From Clostridiales bacterium (GTDB taxonomy: Bacteria > Bacillota > Clostridia > Oscillospirales > Oscillospiraceae), in the NCBI GenBank assembly GCA_004556345.1, contig SFHQ01000001.1, positions 1-64,000 on the forward strand: 64,000 nucleotides of DNA, in the 5' to 3' direction. Position 1 is the first letter of the stretch. Every line of letters starts with the position of its first letter. Of this stretch, positions 46,600 through 55,275 are shown piece by piece. The notes beneath the pieces are model-generated. The model ran no database searches, was not told the DNA's origin, and saw only the letters and a list, made by a program, of their open reading frames with translations. A program made the position numbers and the translations under genes.

Positions 46600-47196
46600 T
46601 TACACTCCTTTGAACAGTTCCAGGCGCCGCTCCTTGCGGCAGCCCTCGGCGACGAGGATGGCTAAGATCTCCCCCACCGCATTTTCTATTGTGTCGTTGA
46701 TGACGATATAGTCATAGTGCTCCAGCTCTTTGGCCTCTTTCCGGGCGGTGGCCAGGCGGCGCTGGATGACCTCCTCCGAGTCCGTTCCCCGGCCGTGCAG
46801 ACGGCGGGAGAGTTCCTCGAAGGACGGGGGAACCAGGAAGAGGGAGACGGCCTCCGGCATCTTCTGCCGGACCTTGGCCGCGCCCTGGCTCTCGATCTCC
46901 AGGATCACATCCACGCCCTGGTCCAGTTTTTCCCGGATCACGGCCATGGACGTGCCGTAAAAATTCCCCACGTACTCGGCGTACTCTAAAAATTCTCCCC
47001 GGTCGATGCGCTCCTGAAACGCCTCGCGGGTCACAAAATGATAGTTCACGCCATCCTGCTCCCCGGTGCGGGGGGCGCGGGTGGTGAAGGATACAGAATA
47101 ATATAGGTCCGTCCGTTTTTCCAGCACCTTGGACAGAACCGTGCCCTTGCCTGCGCCGGAAAAACCGGAGACCACCAATAGGGTCCCTCGCTTCAT
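46600..47196 (-). CDS. gmk: Guanylate kinase
   Basis: The 198-residue enzyme phosphorylates GMP to GDP. The P-loop is SGFSGAGKGT, and the GMP-binding region contains SFTTRAPRTGEQDGVNYHF. Its ATG overlaps the remA stop (ATGA). Confidence 0.96.
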   Translation of the reverse strand: MKRGTLLVVSGFSGAGKGTVLSKVLEKRTDLYYSVSFTTRAPRTGEQDGVNYHFVTREAFQERIDRGEFLEYAEYVGNFYGTSMAVIREKLDQGVDVILEIESQGAAKVRQKMPEAVSLFLVPPSFEELSRRLHGRGTDSEEVIQRRLATARKEAKELEHYDYIVINDTIENAVGEILAILVAEGCRKERRLELFKGV

Positions 47197-47456
47197 TCTT
47201 CTTCCTCCCCTGGGATCTCTTCCCGTCCGTTGAGCCGGCTGGCCACGGTCTCCGGCTGAAGGGCGGAAAGGATGATATGATCGCTGTCTGTAATGAGCAC
47301 GGCGCGGGTGCGGCGGCCGTAGGTCGCGTCCACCAGGACCCCGCGTTCTCTGGCCTCCTGGACCATGCGCTTGATGGGGGCCGACTCAGGGCTTACGATG
47401 GCGATGAGCCGGCTGGCAGAGACCATGTTGCCAAAGCCGATGTTGATGAGTCTCAA
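47193..47456 (-). CDS. remA: RemA-like (DUF370) DNA-binding regulator
   Basis: The 87-residue protein closely follows B. subtilis RemA: LINIGFGNMVSASRLIAIVS, PESAPIKRM, DATYGRRTRAV and LSALQPETVA. RemA activates biofilm-matrix genes in Bacillus. The start appears to be TTG 47456 behind GAGGAGG; no in-frame ATG matches the family N-terminus. It is coupled to gmk. Confidence 0.93.
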   Translation of the reverse strand: MRLINIGFGNMVSASRLIAIVSPESAPIKRMVQEARERGVLVDATYGRRTRAVLITDSDHIILSALQPETVASRLNGREEIPGEEEE

Positions 47457-47476
47457 TGGCTCGCCTCCTCTCCCCG

Positions 47477-48355
47477 TCACTCGATGTTCTGGACCTGCTC
47501 GCGGATCTTTTCGATCTCGCCCTTCAGGTCCACGACCACGCGGGAGAGGGCCACATCGCTGCACTTCGAGCCGATGGTGTTGGCCTCCCGGTTAAACTCC
47601 TGGATGAGGAAGTCCAGCTTCCGTCCCACAGAACCGTCCTGGGCCAGCATCTCACGGAGCTGGTCCAGATGGCTGTGCAGACGGACGGTCTCCTCGTCCA
47701 CGGCGACTTTGTCGGCAAAGATGGCGGCTTCCGTCAGGATGCGGGTCTCGTCGAGCTGGGTGTTTTCCAGGACCTCCTGCATCCGCTGGCGCAGCTTTTC
47801 CCGGTATTCGTTCACGCTCTCCGGGGAGCGGGCCTCTACCTGGGCCACGAGCTGGGCGATCTTCTCCGCCTTGCCCCGGATGTCCTGGGCCAGCTTTTCC
47901 CCCTCGCGGGTGCGCATGGCGTTGAACTCCTCCAGGGCCTGGGCCAGCACCTGGCTGATGTCGGCCACGATCTCCTCGGCATCCCCCTGTTCCTTTTCCA
48001 CCAGGAACACATCCGGGAAGCGGGAGAGCAGGGAGACGGAAATATCATCCCGCAGGCCGTAGGCATCCCGCATTTGGGTCAGGGCCGTGTAATAGCCGTC
48101 AGCCACGGGCTTGTTCAGGGTCACGGAGACCTTGTCCGCTGCGGCGGAGTCGATCGTCAGGAACACATCCACCTTGCCCCGGCCCACGCTCTTCTGCACC
48201 TGGGCCTTGATGGCCTCCTCGGCAAAGACATACAGCCGGGGCAGCTTCACGGAACAGTCCAGATAACGGTTGTTCACGGCCCGCAGCTCTACGGTGATCG
48301 TCCGGTCGTGGAGCACCTGCTCGCCCCGGCCGTAGCCTGTCATACTTCGTATCAC
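47477..48355 (-). CDS. YicC-family endoribonuclease-like protein
   Basis: The 292-residue protein begins IRSMTGYGRGE, and has ELRAVNNRYLD and the C-terminal GRKLDFLIQEFNREANTIGSK typical of YicC/YloC. E. coli YicC is an endoribonuclease. I start at GTG 48355, six bases after GAGGTG; another GTG lies at 48364. It heads the run remA-gmk-rpoZ-priA and onward, as in B. subtilis. Confidence 0.9.
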   Translation of the reverse strand: MIRSMTGYGRGEQVLHDRTITVELRAVNNRYLDCSVKLPRLYVFAEEAIKAQVQKSVGRGKVDVFLTIDSAAADKVSVTLNKPVADGYYTALTQMRDAYGLRDDISVSLLSRFPDVFLVEKEQGDAEEIVADISQVLAQALEEFNAMRTREGEKLAQDIRGKAEKIAQLVAQVEARSPESVNEYREKLRQRMQEVLENTQLDETRILTEAAIFADKVAVDEETVRLHSHLDQLREMLAQDGSVGRKLDFLIQEFNREANTIGSKCSDVALSRVVVDLKGEIEKIREQVQNIE

Positions 48356-48416
48356 GAAAAACACCTCATTCTCAGTTCTCTTTCTCTATTGTCCACTCCC
48401 GTCGGTGCCGCTGGGG

Positions 48417-48998
48417 TCAATTGCAGGAGTTGCACAGGCAGTTCAGACAGCACAGGGTCGTGCAGAGGTTGGCCAGGTCGTCGCCGCCCTGGTAGCTGCC
48501 CCGCTGGGCCTGTAAATTCATCTGGTTGACTGCCTGACGGTATTCTATATTATTGGGTTCCATGCTGCTGGCCGTCCAGAAATTCTGGCGGGCGTCGTCC
48601 ATCCAGCCCCGCTTGTAGGCGATGCTGCCCATGAGGAAGTACCACTCGGCACTGTTGGCGGCGGTGGAGCGCAGGATACGCTCCGCCTCGGCCAAATTGT
48701 TCTGGACGATGAGCTGACGCACCTGAAGGAAGGCGGGGTTCTGGCCGGCCTGACCGCCGGTGCCGTAACGGTTCCCGTTGGACTGGGCCTGCTGCTGATA
48801 GCCCCCCTGGGTGCGGCCCTTGACGATGGCGTCATAAGCCTCGTTGATCTCCTTCATCTTGGCCTCGGCCAGGTCGGCCAAGGGGTTGTTCACATAGTTG
48901 TCCGGGTGATACTTCTTCACCAGGGCCCGGTAGGCGCGTTTGACCTCCTCATCGCTGGCGGAAGGACTGAGGCCCAGCACGGCATAGGGATCGTTCAT
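48417..48998 (-). CDS. J-domain protein with Cys-rich tail
   Basis: The 193-residue protein starts with a J domain (1-about 65; YAVLGLSPSASDEEVKRAYR and the HPD motif in KKYHPDNYV), so it likely stimulates an Hsp70. A Gln/Gly linker, a TPR-like helical repeat (about 90-160) and a tail with seven Cys (CTTLCCLNCLCNSCN) follow. The tail could bind metal or be acylated. It overlaps the DUF5685 stop by four bases (ATGA), so the two are coupled. Confidence 0.85.
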   Translation of the reverse strand: MNDPYAVLGLSPSASDEEVKRAYRALVKKYHPDNYVNNPLADLAEAKMKEINEAYDAIVKGRTQGGYQQQAQSNGNRYGTGGQAGQNPAFLQVRQLIVQNNLAEAERILRSTAANSAEWYFLMGSIAYKRGWMDDARQNFWTASSMEPNNIEYRQAVNQMNLQAQRGSYQGGDDLANLCTTLCCLNCLCNSCN

Positions 48999-49915
48999 AG
49001 TTTTTTGTTCTCCTTATCGGTCTCCCCCGCCGGAAGGGCGGGAGCTTGGTCACGTTGGAATAAACGGGGGTGCTTGGCCTGCTTCCATTGGCCGGTGAAA
49101 ACGGCTTCCTCCACGGCAGGCAGGCCGATGGTGAGGATATGGCCCAGCAGCGGCTCCCAAACGCCCCAGTCTAACAGGGCGTAGGCGGTGTTGGCCAGGC
49201 CCAGAGAAACGTGCATCGTCTCCCGCAGGGCGGCTTGATGCTGCTCCGCCTGGTCGCCATAGCGGGCCAGGAGGGGATTATAATTCCCTGCTTCCCGGTC
49301 CTCGGCCAGATCGTCCCAGGCGTCAGCCAGGTAGATCCAGCGGCCCACATGGTACAGGATCTGCGCCACGGCGCTCTGCCGGGCCGCCGGAGAGACTGCT
49401 ATGGCCGCCGCCTGGAGCAGGCGGGCAAAGGCATCGGCAGGGCGGTCCAGAGAGGGAGTGTTGGCCTCCTCCAGCTGGTGCAGCTCCTCCAGGCAGGTCT
49501 TGACCGCCCGGTCAAAGTCCGGGCGGCGCTGGGCCGCGGCCCGATAGGAGCGGCGCAGCGCCAGGGCGACGGAGCGGCTCTTGAGCTTCTCCCCTGCCCC
49601 GCCGTCGCGGATGGCGTCTTGCAGCTTCCACCAAACCAGGATCACGGTGGCATCGGCGGCGGCTTCCAGGGCCGCGTCGCCTGGCCAAACCGGTTTCTTC
49701 TTCCAAGGGGCGGCGGGACAGCGAAACAGGGCCGTTTCCTCCTCCGGCGGGGCCAGGAGAAGAGCCAGAAAGACAAAATCATAGTTCAGCGTCAGCTGGG
49801 CGGCTTTGCCATAGCGCTCCCCCAAGGTCTTGCACAGGCCGCAGTAGACGGCCCGATACCGCGCCTGCTCCTCCGGAGGCAGGACGGCGGTGACCGCTCT
49901 TACATACCCGAACAC
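48995..49915 (-). CDS. DUF5685 family protein
   Basis: The 306-residue protein begins FGYVRAV and has YRAVYCGLCKTLGERYG, the family hallmark, then an all-helical body with DAWDDLAEDREAGNYNPLL. The helical, Asp-rich pattern recalls isoprenoid-synthase-like folds, but no function is known. The start is GTG 49915, inside the end of the RseC-like gene (16-base overlap). It is followed by the J-domain gene. Confidence 0.8.
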   Translation of the reverse strand: MFGYVRAVTAVLPPEEQARYRAVYCGLCKTLGERYGKAAQLTLNYDFVFLALLLAPPEEETALFRCPAAPWKKKPVWPGDAALEAAADATVILVWWKLQDAIRDGGAGEKLKSRSVALALRRSYRAAAQRRPDFDRAVKTCLEELHQLEEANTPSLDRPADAFARLLQAAAIAVSPAARQSAVAQILYHVGRWIYLADAWDDLAEDREAGNYNPLLARYGDQAEQHQAALRETMHVSLGLANTAYALLDWGVWEPLLGHILTIGLPAVEEAVFTGQWKQAKHPRLFQRDQAPALPAGETDKENKKL

Positions 49916-50346
49916 GCCCGCACGATCTCCACCACATGGAAGCGCAGGCCATCGACCCGCTTCATGTGCCGGTCCCAGGCCACGGCCACGAGCACACCGG
50001 CCACAAAGCCGATGCCCGCGCACAAGGCCCGGAGCATCTCGTTGCCGCCGAAGGGCAGAAACGACGACACGCCGTAAAAGACCAGCGCCAGCACCAGGGG
50101 CAGGATATAGACGATGGCGGCGGTCTTGAAGAAGGTGCCGTTCTCGCTGCACACCCGCACCATATCGCCGGGCTTGGCCTCGGCGTCGTTGTAGGCGGTG
50201 ACGAGATTTTCTTTCCGGGTCAGGGTCGTTTCACAGCCGTTGCACTCAGCGCAGTTGTGGGCCGCGCCGCAGGCGGTGCCCCGCTGGACGGCGACGACAG
50301 CCATGCCGTTGCCCTGGACGGATTTTACCATTGCGATCTGTTCCAT
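49900..50346 (-). CDS. RseC/SoxR-reducing-system family membrane protein
   Basis: The 148-residue protein has an N-terminal cytoplasmic domain with four closely spaced Cys (ACGAAHNCAECNGC) and two transmembrane helices (about 75-120). This is the RseC/MucC family, linked in proteobacteria to sigma-E control and SoxR reduction; in Firmicutes the role is unclear. AAGGAGG precedes the ATG. It lies 51 bases after cdaR. Confidence 0.85.
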   Translation of the reverse strand: MEQIAMVKSVQGNGMAVVAVQRGTACGAAHNCAECNGCETTLTRKENLVTAYNDAEAKPGDMVRVCSENGTFFKTAAIVYILPLVLALVFYGVSSFLPFGGNEMLRALCAGIGFVAGVLVAVAWDRHMKRVDGLRFHVVEIVRACSGM

Positions 50347-50397
50347 AGAAAAACCTCCTTATCAGGGTCTGTTTCTCTGTTTTTCTCTTGTTTCAGC

Positions 50398-51642
50398 TTA
50401 CGATTTACTCAAATAGAAGGCCACAGAATAGTGGTTGCCCAGGATGCTGACCTTCTCTCCGGCCCCCTCCTTCAGGCTCACTTTGGCGGCGGCCCGCTGA
50501 AGCTCGTCCTCGGTAGCGGCCTTGCTCAAATCTACAGTGACTTGAATTTGGTCGGCGCTCAGGTGCTCCACCTGCTCCGGATCGCCCCGGACCCAGACGC
50601 TCAGGGTGGCGTTGACCAGGCTGGCCTTCCAGCCTTCGGGGACGTTGGTAAAGGTGATCTGCTTCGTCTCCAGCTGCCGGGCCTTGACCTTATCAAAGGA
50701 GAGGCTCACAGTGGCAAAGCGGACCTCTTGTCCCCAGGCCACCACGCCGTCCGGCAGGTGGATGGGAAGCGCATACGAAGTGTCTGCCAGGACGTTGCTC
50801 AGGTCGATCTCCCCCAGGGAAATGGATTGGGGCAGGTCGGCCCCGGCCTCTTTCACGACGGTGAGGTTCTTGGGGGAAATGTCGACCGTCACATCCGCGG
50901 CCGAGGTCGTGTCGCCCCCGGTGAGGGTCACGGTCAAGGGCAGGGCCACCACTTGGCGGACCGGGACGGTGACGTCTACGGTCTCCTGGTCCAGGGTGAT
51001 GTTTTTCCGCGAGGCCGGTTTGCTGCCCGGACCCATAAGGACCACGCTGGCCGTTTCCGTAATGGTGTCGCTGACTTCCTTGCCGCCGATGGTGGCCAGG
51101 GCATAGGACACGCCGTCCAGGGCCTCGGCGGGGCCGGTGAGGGTAATGGTCTCCGGGTCGGTGCTGACGGCACCAGCCAGGCAATTTTCCGCTTCGGTAC
51201 CAATAAACTCGCCCCGGACAGGGATCTCTTTCGTCTCCTGCTTCTCCACGGTCACGGTCACGCGCAGGTCCTCCCAGTCGGAGACGGAGACGTTGTCCGT
51301 GCCGATGTTATTGGGGAAGGAGGCCCGGCAGCTGATGGTATGCTCGCCCTCGGAGGTGATGGTGGAGACATCCAGCTCCAGCGTCAGGTTCTTTCGGTTC
51401 AGCTTCATCAGCGTCTTCCGGCGGCCGGAGAGCTTGAGGTTCACGCTGTCCCGGCTCTGGTCTGTGACCATGAGGCCCCGCTCGGCCAGGGAATCCTCCC
51501 CGACGAGGGAGACGGGGATGTCCCGGATGGGGACGGTACCGGTGGGGTTTTCTACGTTGATGACGTACAGCCACACGCCCACGGCTAAGACGATGGCTAA
51601 GATGATATTGAAGACCTTGCGGTTTTTCTTGGGATTGGTCAT
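50398..51642 (-). CDS. cdaR: CdaR, YbbR-domain regulator of diadenylate cyclase
   Basis: The 414-residue protein has one N-terminal transmembrane helix (IILAIVLAVGVWLYVINVENP) and about four extracellular YbbR repeats, recognisable by VTVPVRQVVALPLTVTL-like strands. It binds and modulates CdaA. ATG 51642 follows GGGAGGGG and overlaps the cdaA stop (ATGA). The glmM gene that usually follows is absent. Confidence 0.93.
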   Translation of the reverse strand: MTNPKKNRKVFNIILAIVLAVGVWLYVINVENPTGTVPIRDIPVSLVGEDSLAERGLMVTDQSRDSVNLKLSGRRKTLMKLNRKNLTLELDVSTITSEGEHTISCRASFPNNIGTDNVSVSDWEDLRVTVTVEKQETKEIPVRGEFIGTEAENCLAGAVSTDPETITLTGPAEALDGVSYALATIGGKEVSDTITETASVVLMGPGSKPASRKNITLDQETVDVTVPVRQVVALPLTVTLTGGDTTSAADVTVDISPKNLTVVKEAGADLPQSISLGEIDLSNVLADTSYALPIHLPDGVVAWGQEVRFATVSLSFDKVKARQLETKQITFTNVPEGWKASLVNATLSVWVRGDPEQVEHLSADQIQVTVDLSKAATEDELQRAAAKVSLKEGAGEKVSILGNHYSVAFYLSKS

Positions 51643-52508
51643 GGCGTTCCCCTCCCTTTCCAAAACAGCAGGCGGCTATGCTTTTTCTGGGTACCGGTCT
51701 CCTCCCGCGGCAGCAGCTCATTGCTTAAAATACGCCCCAGCGTCTCTGGGGAGAGGTGGCGGCGGAGGGTCCCCCGGATCATCACAGAGATGGCGCCGGT
51801 CTCCTCCGAGACCACAGCCACCACGGCGTCGGACCGCTCACTCATACCCAGGCCTGCCCGGTGGCGCATGCCCAGGTCTTTGCTCAGGTTCATGCTCTCG
51901 GACATGGGGAGCATACAGGCCGCCGCAACGATCTTCCCCCGGCGGACCACCACCGCGCCGTCGTGAAGGGGGGCCTTGGGATAGAAGAGGTTTTTCAGCA
52001 GCTCACTGGTCACGGTGGACTGGAAGGGCGTCCCCGAAGCGATGATGTGGGACAGGTCCGTCTCCCGCTCGAAGACCATCAGGGCGCCGATCTTGCTCTT
52101 CGACAGCTCGGCGTAGGCCTCCACCGTCTCGGCAATGGCCTGCTCCAGATCGGTGACCGGTGCCTCGCTGCGGAAATAGCGGGAAAAGCCGGAGACGCTG
52201 TTGCTGCCCACCTTTTCCAAAAAGCGGCGAATTTCCGGTTGGAAAATGACCACCAGAGCCAGCAAGCCCAGCTCCACGGCCTTACTTAAAATAAAGTTGA
52301 TGGCGTTGAGATTAAACTGGTACGAGATCCACATGGCCACCACGATGATGAGCAGCGCCTTGGCGACCTTGGCCGCGTTGGTCCGCTGGAAGATCCCGAT
52401 GCATTTATAAAACATGAAGGACAGGATAGCAATGTCGATCAGGTCAGAGACCGTCATCAACCGCAGATAGCCCAGCGTATTGACGCAGAATTGCAGAAAC
52501 GCGGTCAT
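51639..52508 (-). CDS. cdaA: Diadenylate cyclase CdaA
   Basis: The 289-residue membrane enzyme makes c-di-AMP from ATP and controls potassium and osmotic balance. Three N-terminal helices (about 10-90) precede the DAC domain with LHDGAVVVRRGKI and GMRHRAGLGMSE, the DGA and RHR active-site motifs. I start at ATG 52508 behind GGGAGG; the GTG at 52517 is less likely. Confidence 0.95.
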   Translation of the reverse strand: MTAFLQFCVNTLGYLRLMTVSDLIDIAILSFMFYKCIGIFQRTNAAKVAKALLIIVVAMWISYQFNLNAINFILSKAVELGLLALVVIFQPEIRRFLEKVGSNSVSGFSRYFRSEAPVTDLEQAIAETVEAYAELSKSKIGALMVFERETDLSHIIASGTPFQSTVTSELLKNLFYPKAPLHDGAVVVRRGKIVAAACMLPMSESMNLSKDLGMRHRAGLGMSERSDAVVAVVSEETGAISVMIRGTLRRHLSPETLGRILSNELLPREETGTQKKHSRLLFWKGRGTP

Positions 52509-52564
52509 TGCTCCCACCTCCCTTTCTGTTCGGCAGCGTAGACGCGCCTATGATAATTCAAGTT

Positions 52565-52593
52565 ATTATAGTATATTTCCCCGGCATTTACAA
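52565..52593 (-). promoter_or_regulatory. sigma-A promoter of cdaA operon
   Basis: On the minus strand TTGTAA (52588-52593) and TATAAT (52565-52570) are 17 bases apart; the -10 is consensus. It likely drives cdaA-cdaR and the three following genes. Confidence 0.75.
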
Positions 52594-52685
52594 CCCCGCT
52601 GGACGGGGAAATTTCACGGTTTCTCCCTCGCGCGGCCCCAAGCTCCCCCGGACGGGGCTTTCTTTCCCCGTCTGTGCTTTGCCCG

Positions 52686-52714
52686 TTGGCAGGTGGCGCC
52701 GTTCGTGCTATACT
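52686..52714 (+). promoter_or_regulatory. sigma-A promoter of the SpoU methyltransferase gene
   Basis: TTGGCA (52686-52691) and TATACT (52709-52714) have a 17-base spacer, divergent from the cdaA promoter about 100 bases away. Confidence 0.75.
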
Positions 52715-52756
52715 GAAAGCCAAGAAACCATCCTGCTGACACAGAAGGAGGCCGCT

Positions 52757-53584
52757 ATGGCTGCTATCATAGAGATCACTGACATCACCACTCCGGAGCT
52801 GGACCTCTTCGCCCGGCTCACCGAGGCCCAGCTGCGCAACCGGCTGGAGCCGGAAAAGGGCGTTTTCATTGCGGAAAGCCCCAAGGTCATCCGCCTGGCC
52901 CTGGACGCCGGCCACATCCCCGTGGCCCTGCTCATGGAGCGCCGCCACATCGAGGGGCAGGCCAAAGATATTTTAGAGCGCTGCGGGGACATTCCCGTCT
53001 ACACGGCAGACCGGCATGTGCTGGCCTCCCTCACCGGCTACCCGCTGACCCGCGGGGTCCTCTGCGCCCTGCGGCGGCCGAAGCTGCCCACGGTGGAGGC
53101 CATCTGCCGGGACGCCCGCCGGGTGGCGGTGCTGGAGGGCATCGTAGACACCACCAACGTGGGGGCCATCTTCCGCTCGGCGGCGGCGCTGCACATGGAC
53201 GCCGTCTTACTCTCCCCCACCTGCTGTGACCCGCTGAACCGGCGGGCCGTCCGTGTGAGCATGGGGACGGTCTTTCAGATCCCCTGGACCCGGCTGGCTG
53301 AGGACCACACCCAGTGGCCGGAGACGGGTCTGCGCCGTCTGCACGACCTGGGCTTCGAGACGGCGGCCATGGCCCTGAGCGACACCGCCGTCTCCATCGA
53401 CGACCCAAAGCTCAAGGCCGTCCAGCGCCTGGCGATCATCCTGGGCACCGAGGGGGACGGACTGGCTCACGAGACCATTGCAGGCTGTGACCACACGGTC
53501 TGTATCCCCATGTCCCACGGCGTGGACTCTCTGAACGTCGCCGCGGCCAGCGCCGTGGCCTTTTGGGAGCTGCGGGTCCGCTGA
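52757..53584 (+). CDS. SpoU/TrmH-family RNA 2'-O-methyltransferase
   Basis: The 275-residue protein has an N-terminal substrate-binding domain (about 1-105) and a SpoU knotted SAM domain: DTTNVGAIFRSAAAL, ILGTEGDGL and IPMSHGVDSLNVAAASAVA. It methylates ribose in rRNA or tRNA; the target is not evident. AAGGAGG precedes ATG 52757; the longer frame to 52508 runs through the promoter. Confidence 0.9.
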   Translation: MAAIIEITDITTPELDLFARLTEAQLRNRLEPEKGVFIAESPKVIRLALDAGHIPVALLMERRHIEGQAKDILERCGDIPVYTADRHVLASLTGYPLTRGVLCALRRPKLPTVEAICRDARRVAVLEGIVDTTNVGAIFRSAAALHMDAVLLSPTCCDPLNRRAVRVSMGTVFQIPWTRLAEDHTQWPETGLRRLHDLGFETAAMALSDTAVSIDDPKLKAVQRLAIILGTEGDGLAHETIAGCDHTVCIPMSHGVDSLNVAAASAVAFWELRVR

Positions 53585-53610
53585 GCGGCCTTCTTTTCTC
53601 ACACCACGAC

Positions 53611-53654
53611 GAAGATCCCGGCGAGCTTCTGCTTCTCGCCGGGATCTTCTTTTC
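53611..53654 (+). terminator. terminator after SpoU gene
   Basis: GAAGATCCCGGCGAG pairs with CTCGCCGGGATCTTC around a nine-base loop, followed by TTTT. It separates the convergent DUF3137 gene, for which it has no U-run. Confidence 0.85.
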
Positions 53655-53678
53655 CCAATTCCCTATTTGAAAAGGACC

Positions 53679-54569
53679 TTACGGCAGGCTGCGCCGCAGG
53701 GCATCGACCAAGCGGGTGGGCCCGCGCAGTTCTTCCACGAACCGTCGCTGGATGCTCTCCGCCTGGACGCTTCCTTTCCCCAAATAAAACATCGGCTTGC
53801 CCATGGACACAGCCAGGGTCAGCTTTCCGTCCGGACGAAGCCGGAGATAGGTCTTGCCCATGCTGAGCAAGCTCAGCATGGCTTCCTGGACGGGCTGGGT
53901 GAGCAGGCGCTCCGCCCAGTCGGGCCGGTCGGTCTGGACCTGGAATTTCCGGGCAAAAACCTCGCTGCCCAGGGCATTGCGGCTTCCGGTCAGGCGTCCC
54001 AGGACGCCCTTGGGCGTGATGGTGCAGTCACACCCGATCTCCTTTCCCAAGTCGCAGGCGAACCACAGGCCCAGGAAGATCTCCCGTTCCTCTTCCTTTT
54101 CCATCTCTGTCTCCGGGTCCCGGTACAATGCCATCTCGCAGAGCTTCAGACCCGCCAGCCAGACGGGCAGGCCCTGGTAGCTGGCGCTGACCACGTCGTT
54201 GGTATATAAACTGTCAAACCGGGGCAGACCGGGGCTGCCCTCTGCGATCTGGGCGCGGGTCAGGTCCTGGGCGGCGGGATACTCCACCGCCTCAAAGACC
54301 TGGTGCAGGGCGCCGGGGACCAGGCGCTGACTGATGGCCGCCTGGCCGACCTTTTGGGCGTGGTTGCCCAGGACCGCACCGACGACGGCAACCACGATGC
54401 CGCCAACGATGAGCGGCAGATTCGAGCCGACAAAGCCGACCAGGACCAAGAGACTGCCCAGGCCACCCATGACCTTGCCCAAGCCGCCTTTGGCTTTCTG
54501 TACGCCCAGCGTTGTGGTGACGTCCCGGTTGTCCTCTAAGCCGGGAACCACTTGCCGTTTATCCTCCAT
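53679..54569 (-). CDS. DUF3137-like membrane protein
   Basis: The 296-residue protein has two hydrophobic helices at about 30-70 (LGSLLVLVGFVGSNL and LIVGGIVVAVVGAVLGN), then a long cytoplasmic domain with FDSLYTNDVVSASYQGLPV, EIFLGLWFACDLGKEIG and FYLGKGSVQAES. This resembles DUF3137, function unknown. It begins 13 bases after the SLH gene and ends the three-gene operon. Confidence 0.75.
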   Translation of the reverse strand: MEDKRQVVPGLEDNRDVTTTLGVQKAKGGLGKVMGGLGSLLVLVGFVGSNLPLIVGGIVVAVVGAVLGNHAQKVGQAAISQRLVPGALHQVFEAVEYPAAQDLTRAQIAEGSPGLPRFDSLYTNDVVSASYQGLPVWLAGLKLCEMALYRDPETEMEKEEEREIFLGLWFACDLGKEIGCDCTITPKGVLGRLTGSRNALGSEVFARKFQVQTDRPDWAERLLTQPVQEAMLSLLSMGKTYLRLRPDGKLTLAVSMGKPMFYLGKGSVQAESIQRRFVEELRGPTRLVDALRRSLP

Positions 54570-54582
54570 GGCAGGTCCTCGC

Positions 54583-55233
54583 TCAGTACAGCAGGTCCAT
54601 GTAGTCCATGGCCCGGTAGAGGATGGTGGCGGTGGCGGCGTTGTTCACGTCCCGCTTGGGCATGAGGTAGCCGTTGTCGGTGCCCTGGACGATGCTGATG
54701 TCCAGGAGCAGCTGAATGGCGTCGGCAGACCAGGAACTGACCTGCAAATAATCGTGGAACTCACTGATCTGGGTGTAGAACTCATGGTCCTCCCCGTAGG
54801 TAGGGGCCACACCCAGGTAGTCCATCGCCCGGTACAGGAAGGTAAAGGCCTGCTCCCGCGTCAGGTCGCCGTAGGGGTCAAAGCGGGTGGGGCTCACGCC
54901 ATTGGTGATGCCCGCACCGACGGCCCAGTTCACGGCACCGGACCAGGGATCATCCCAGGACACATCCGTAAAGCCCGCGTCCACCCCAATGGCCGGGGCA
55001 TCCATAGCCCGCCAGAGATAGAGGACGAACTCCCCCCGGCTGGTGGGCAGGTCCGGGTAGAAATAGCCGCCGTCATGCGTCTGCATGATGTCCATGTCTA
55101 CCATCTTGGAGACATAGGGGTAAGCCCAGTTTTTCGCGGGTACATCCTTGATCGTGGCGGCAGAGGCAAAGACCGCCGTCGCCAGCACCGCCGTCAGCAG
55201 CAGGGCGGAGATCAGTCGTTTCAGGTGTTTCAT
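54583..55233 (-). CDS. SLH-domain surface protein
   Basis: The 216-residue protein has a signal peptide (LISALLLTAVLATAVFASA) followed by essentially three SLH repeats (IKDVPAKNWAYPYVSKM, FTDVSWDDPWSGAVNWAV and a divergent third) and nothing else. SLH domains bind secondary cell-wall polymer. I start at ATG 55233 behind AAAGGAG. It sits between an acidic lipoprotein and the DUF3137 protein. Confidence 0.85.
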   Translation of the reverse strand: MKHLKRLISALLLTAVLATAVFASAATIKDVPAKNWAYPYVSKMVDMDIMQTHDGGYFYPDLPTSRGEFVLYLWRAMDAPAIGVDAGFTDVSWDDPWSGAVNWAVGAGITNGVSPTRFDPYGDLTREQAFTFLYRAMDYLGVAPTYGEDHEFYTQISEFHDYLQVSSWSADAIQLLLDISIVQGTDNGYLMPKRDVNNAATATILYRAMDYMDLLY

Positions 55234-55275
55234 TGCAAGGTGCTCCTTTCTCATTTCGTCGGGCGGGAAGGGGGC

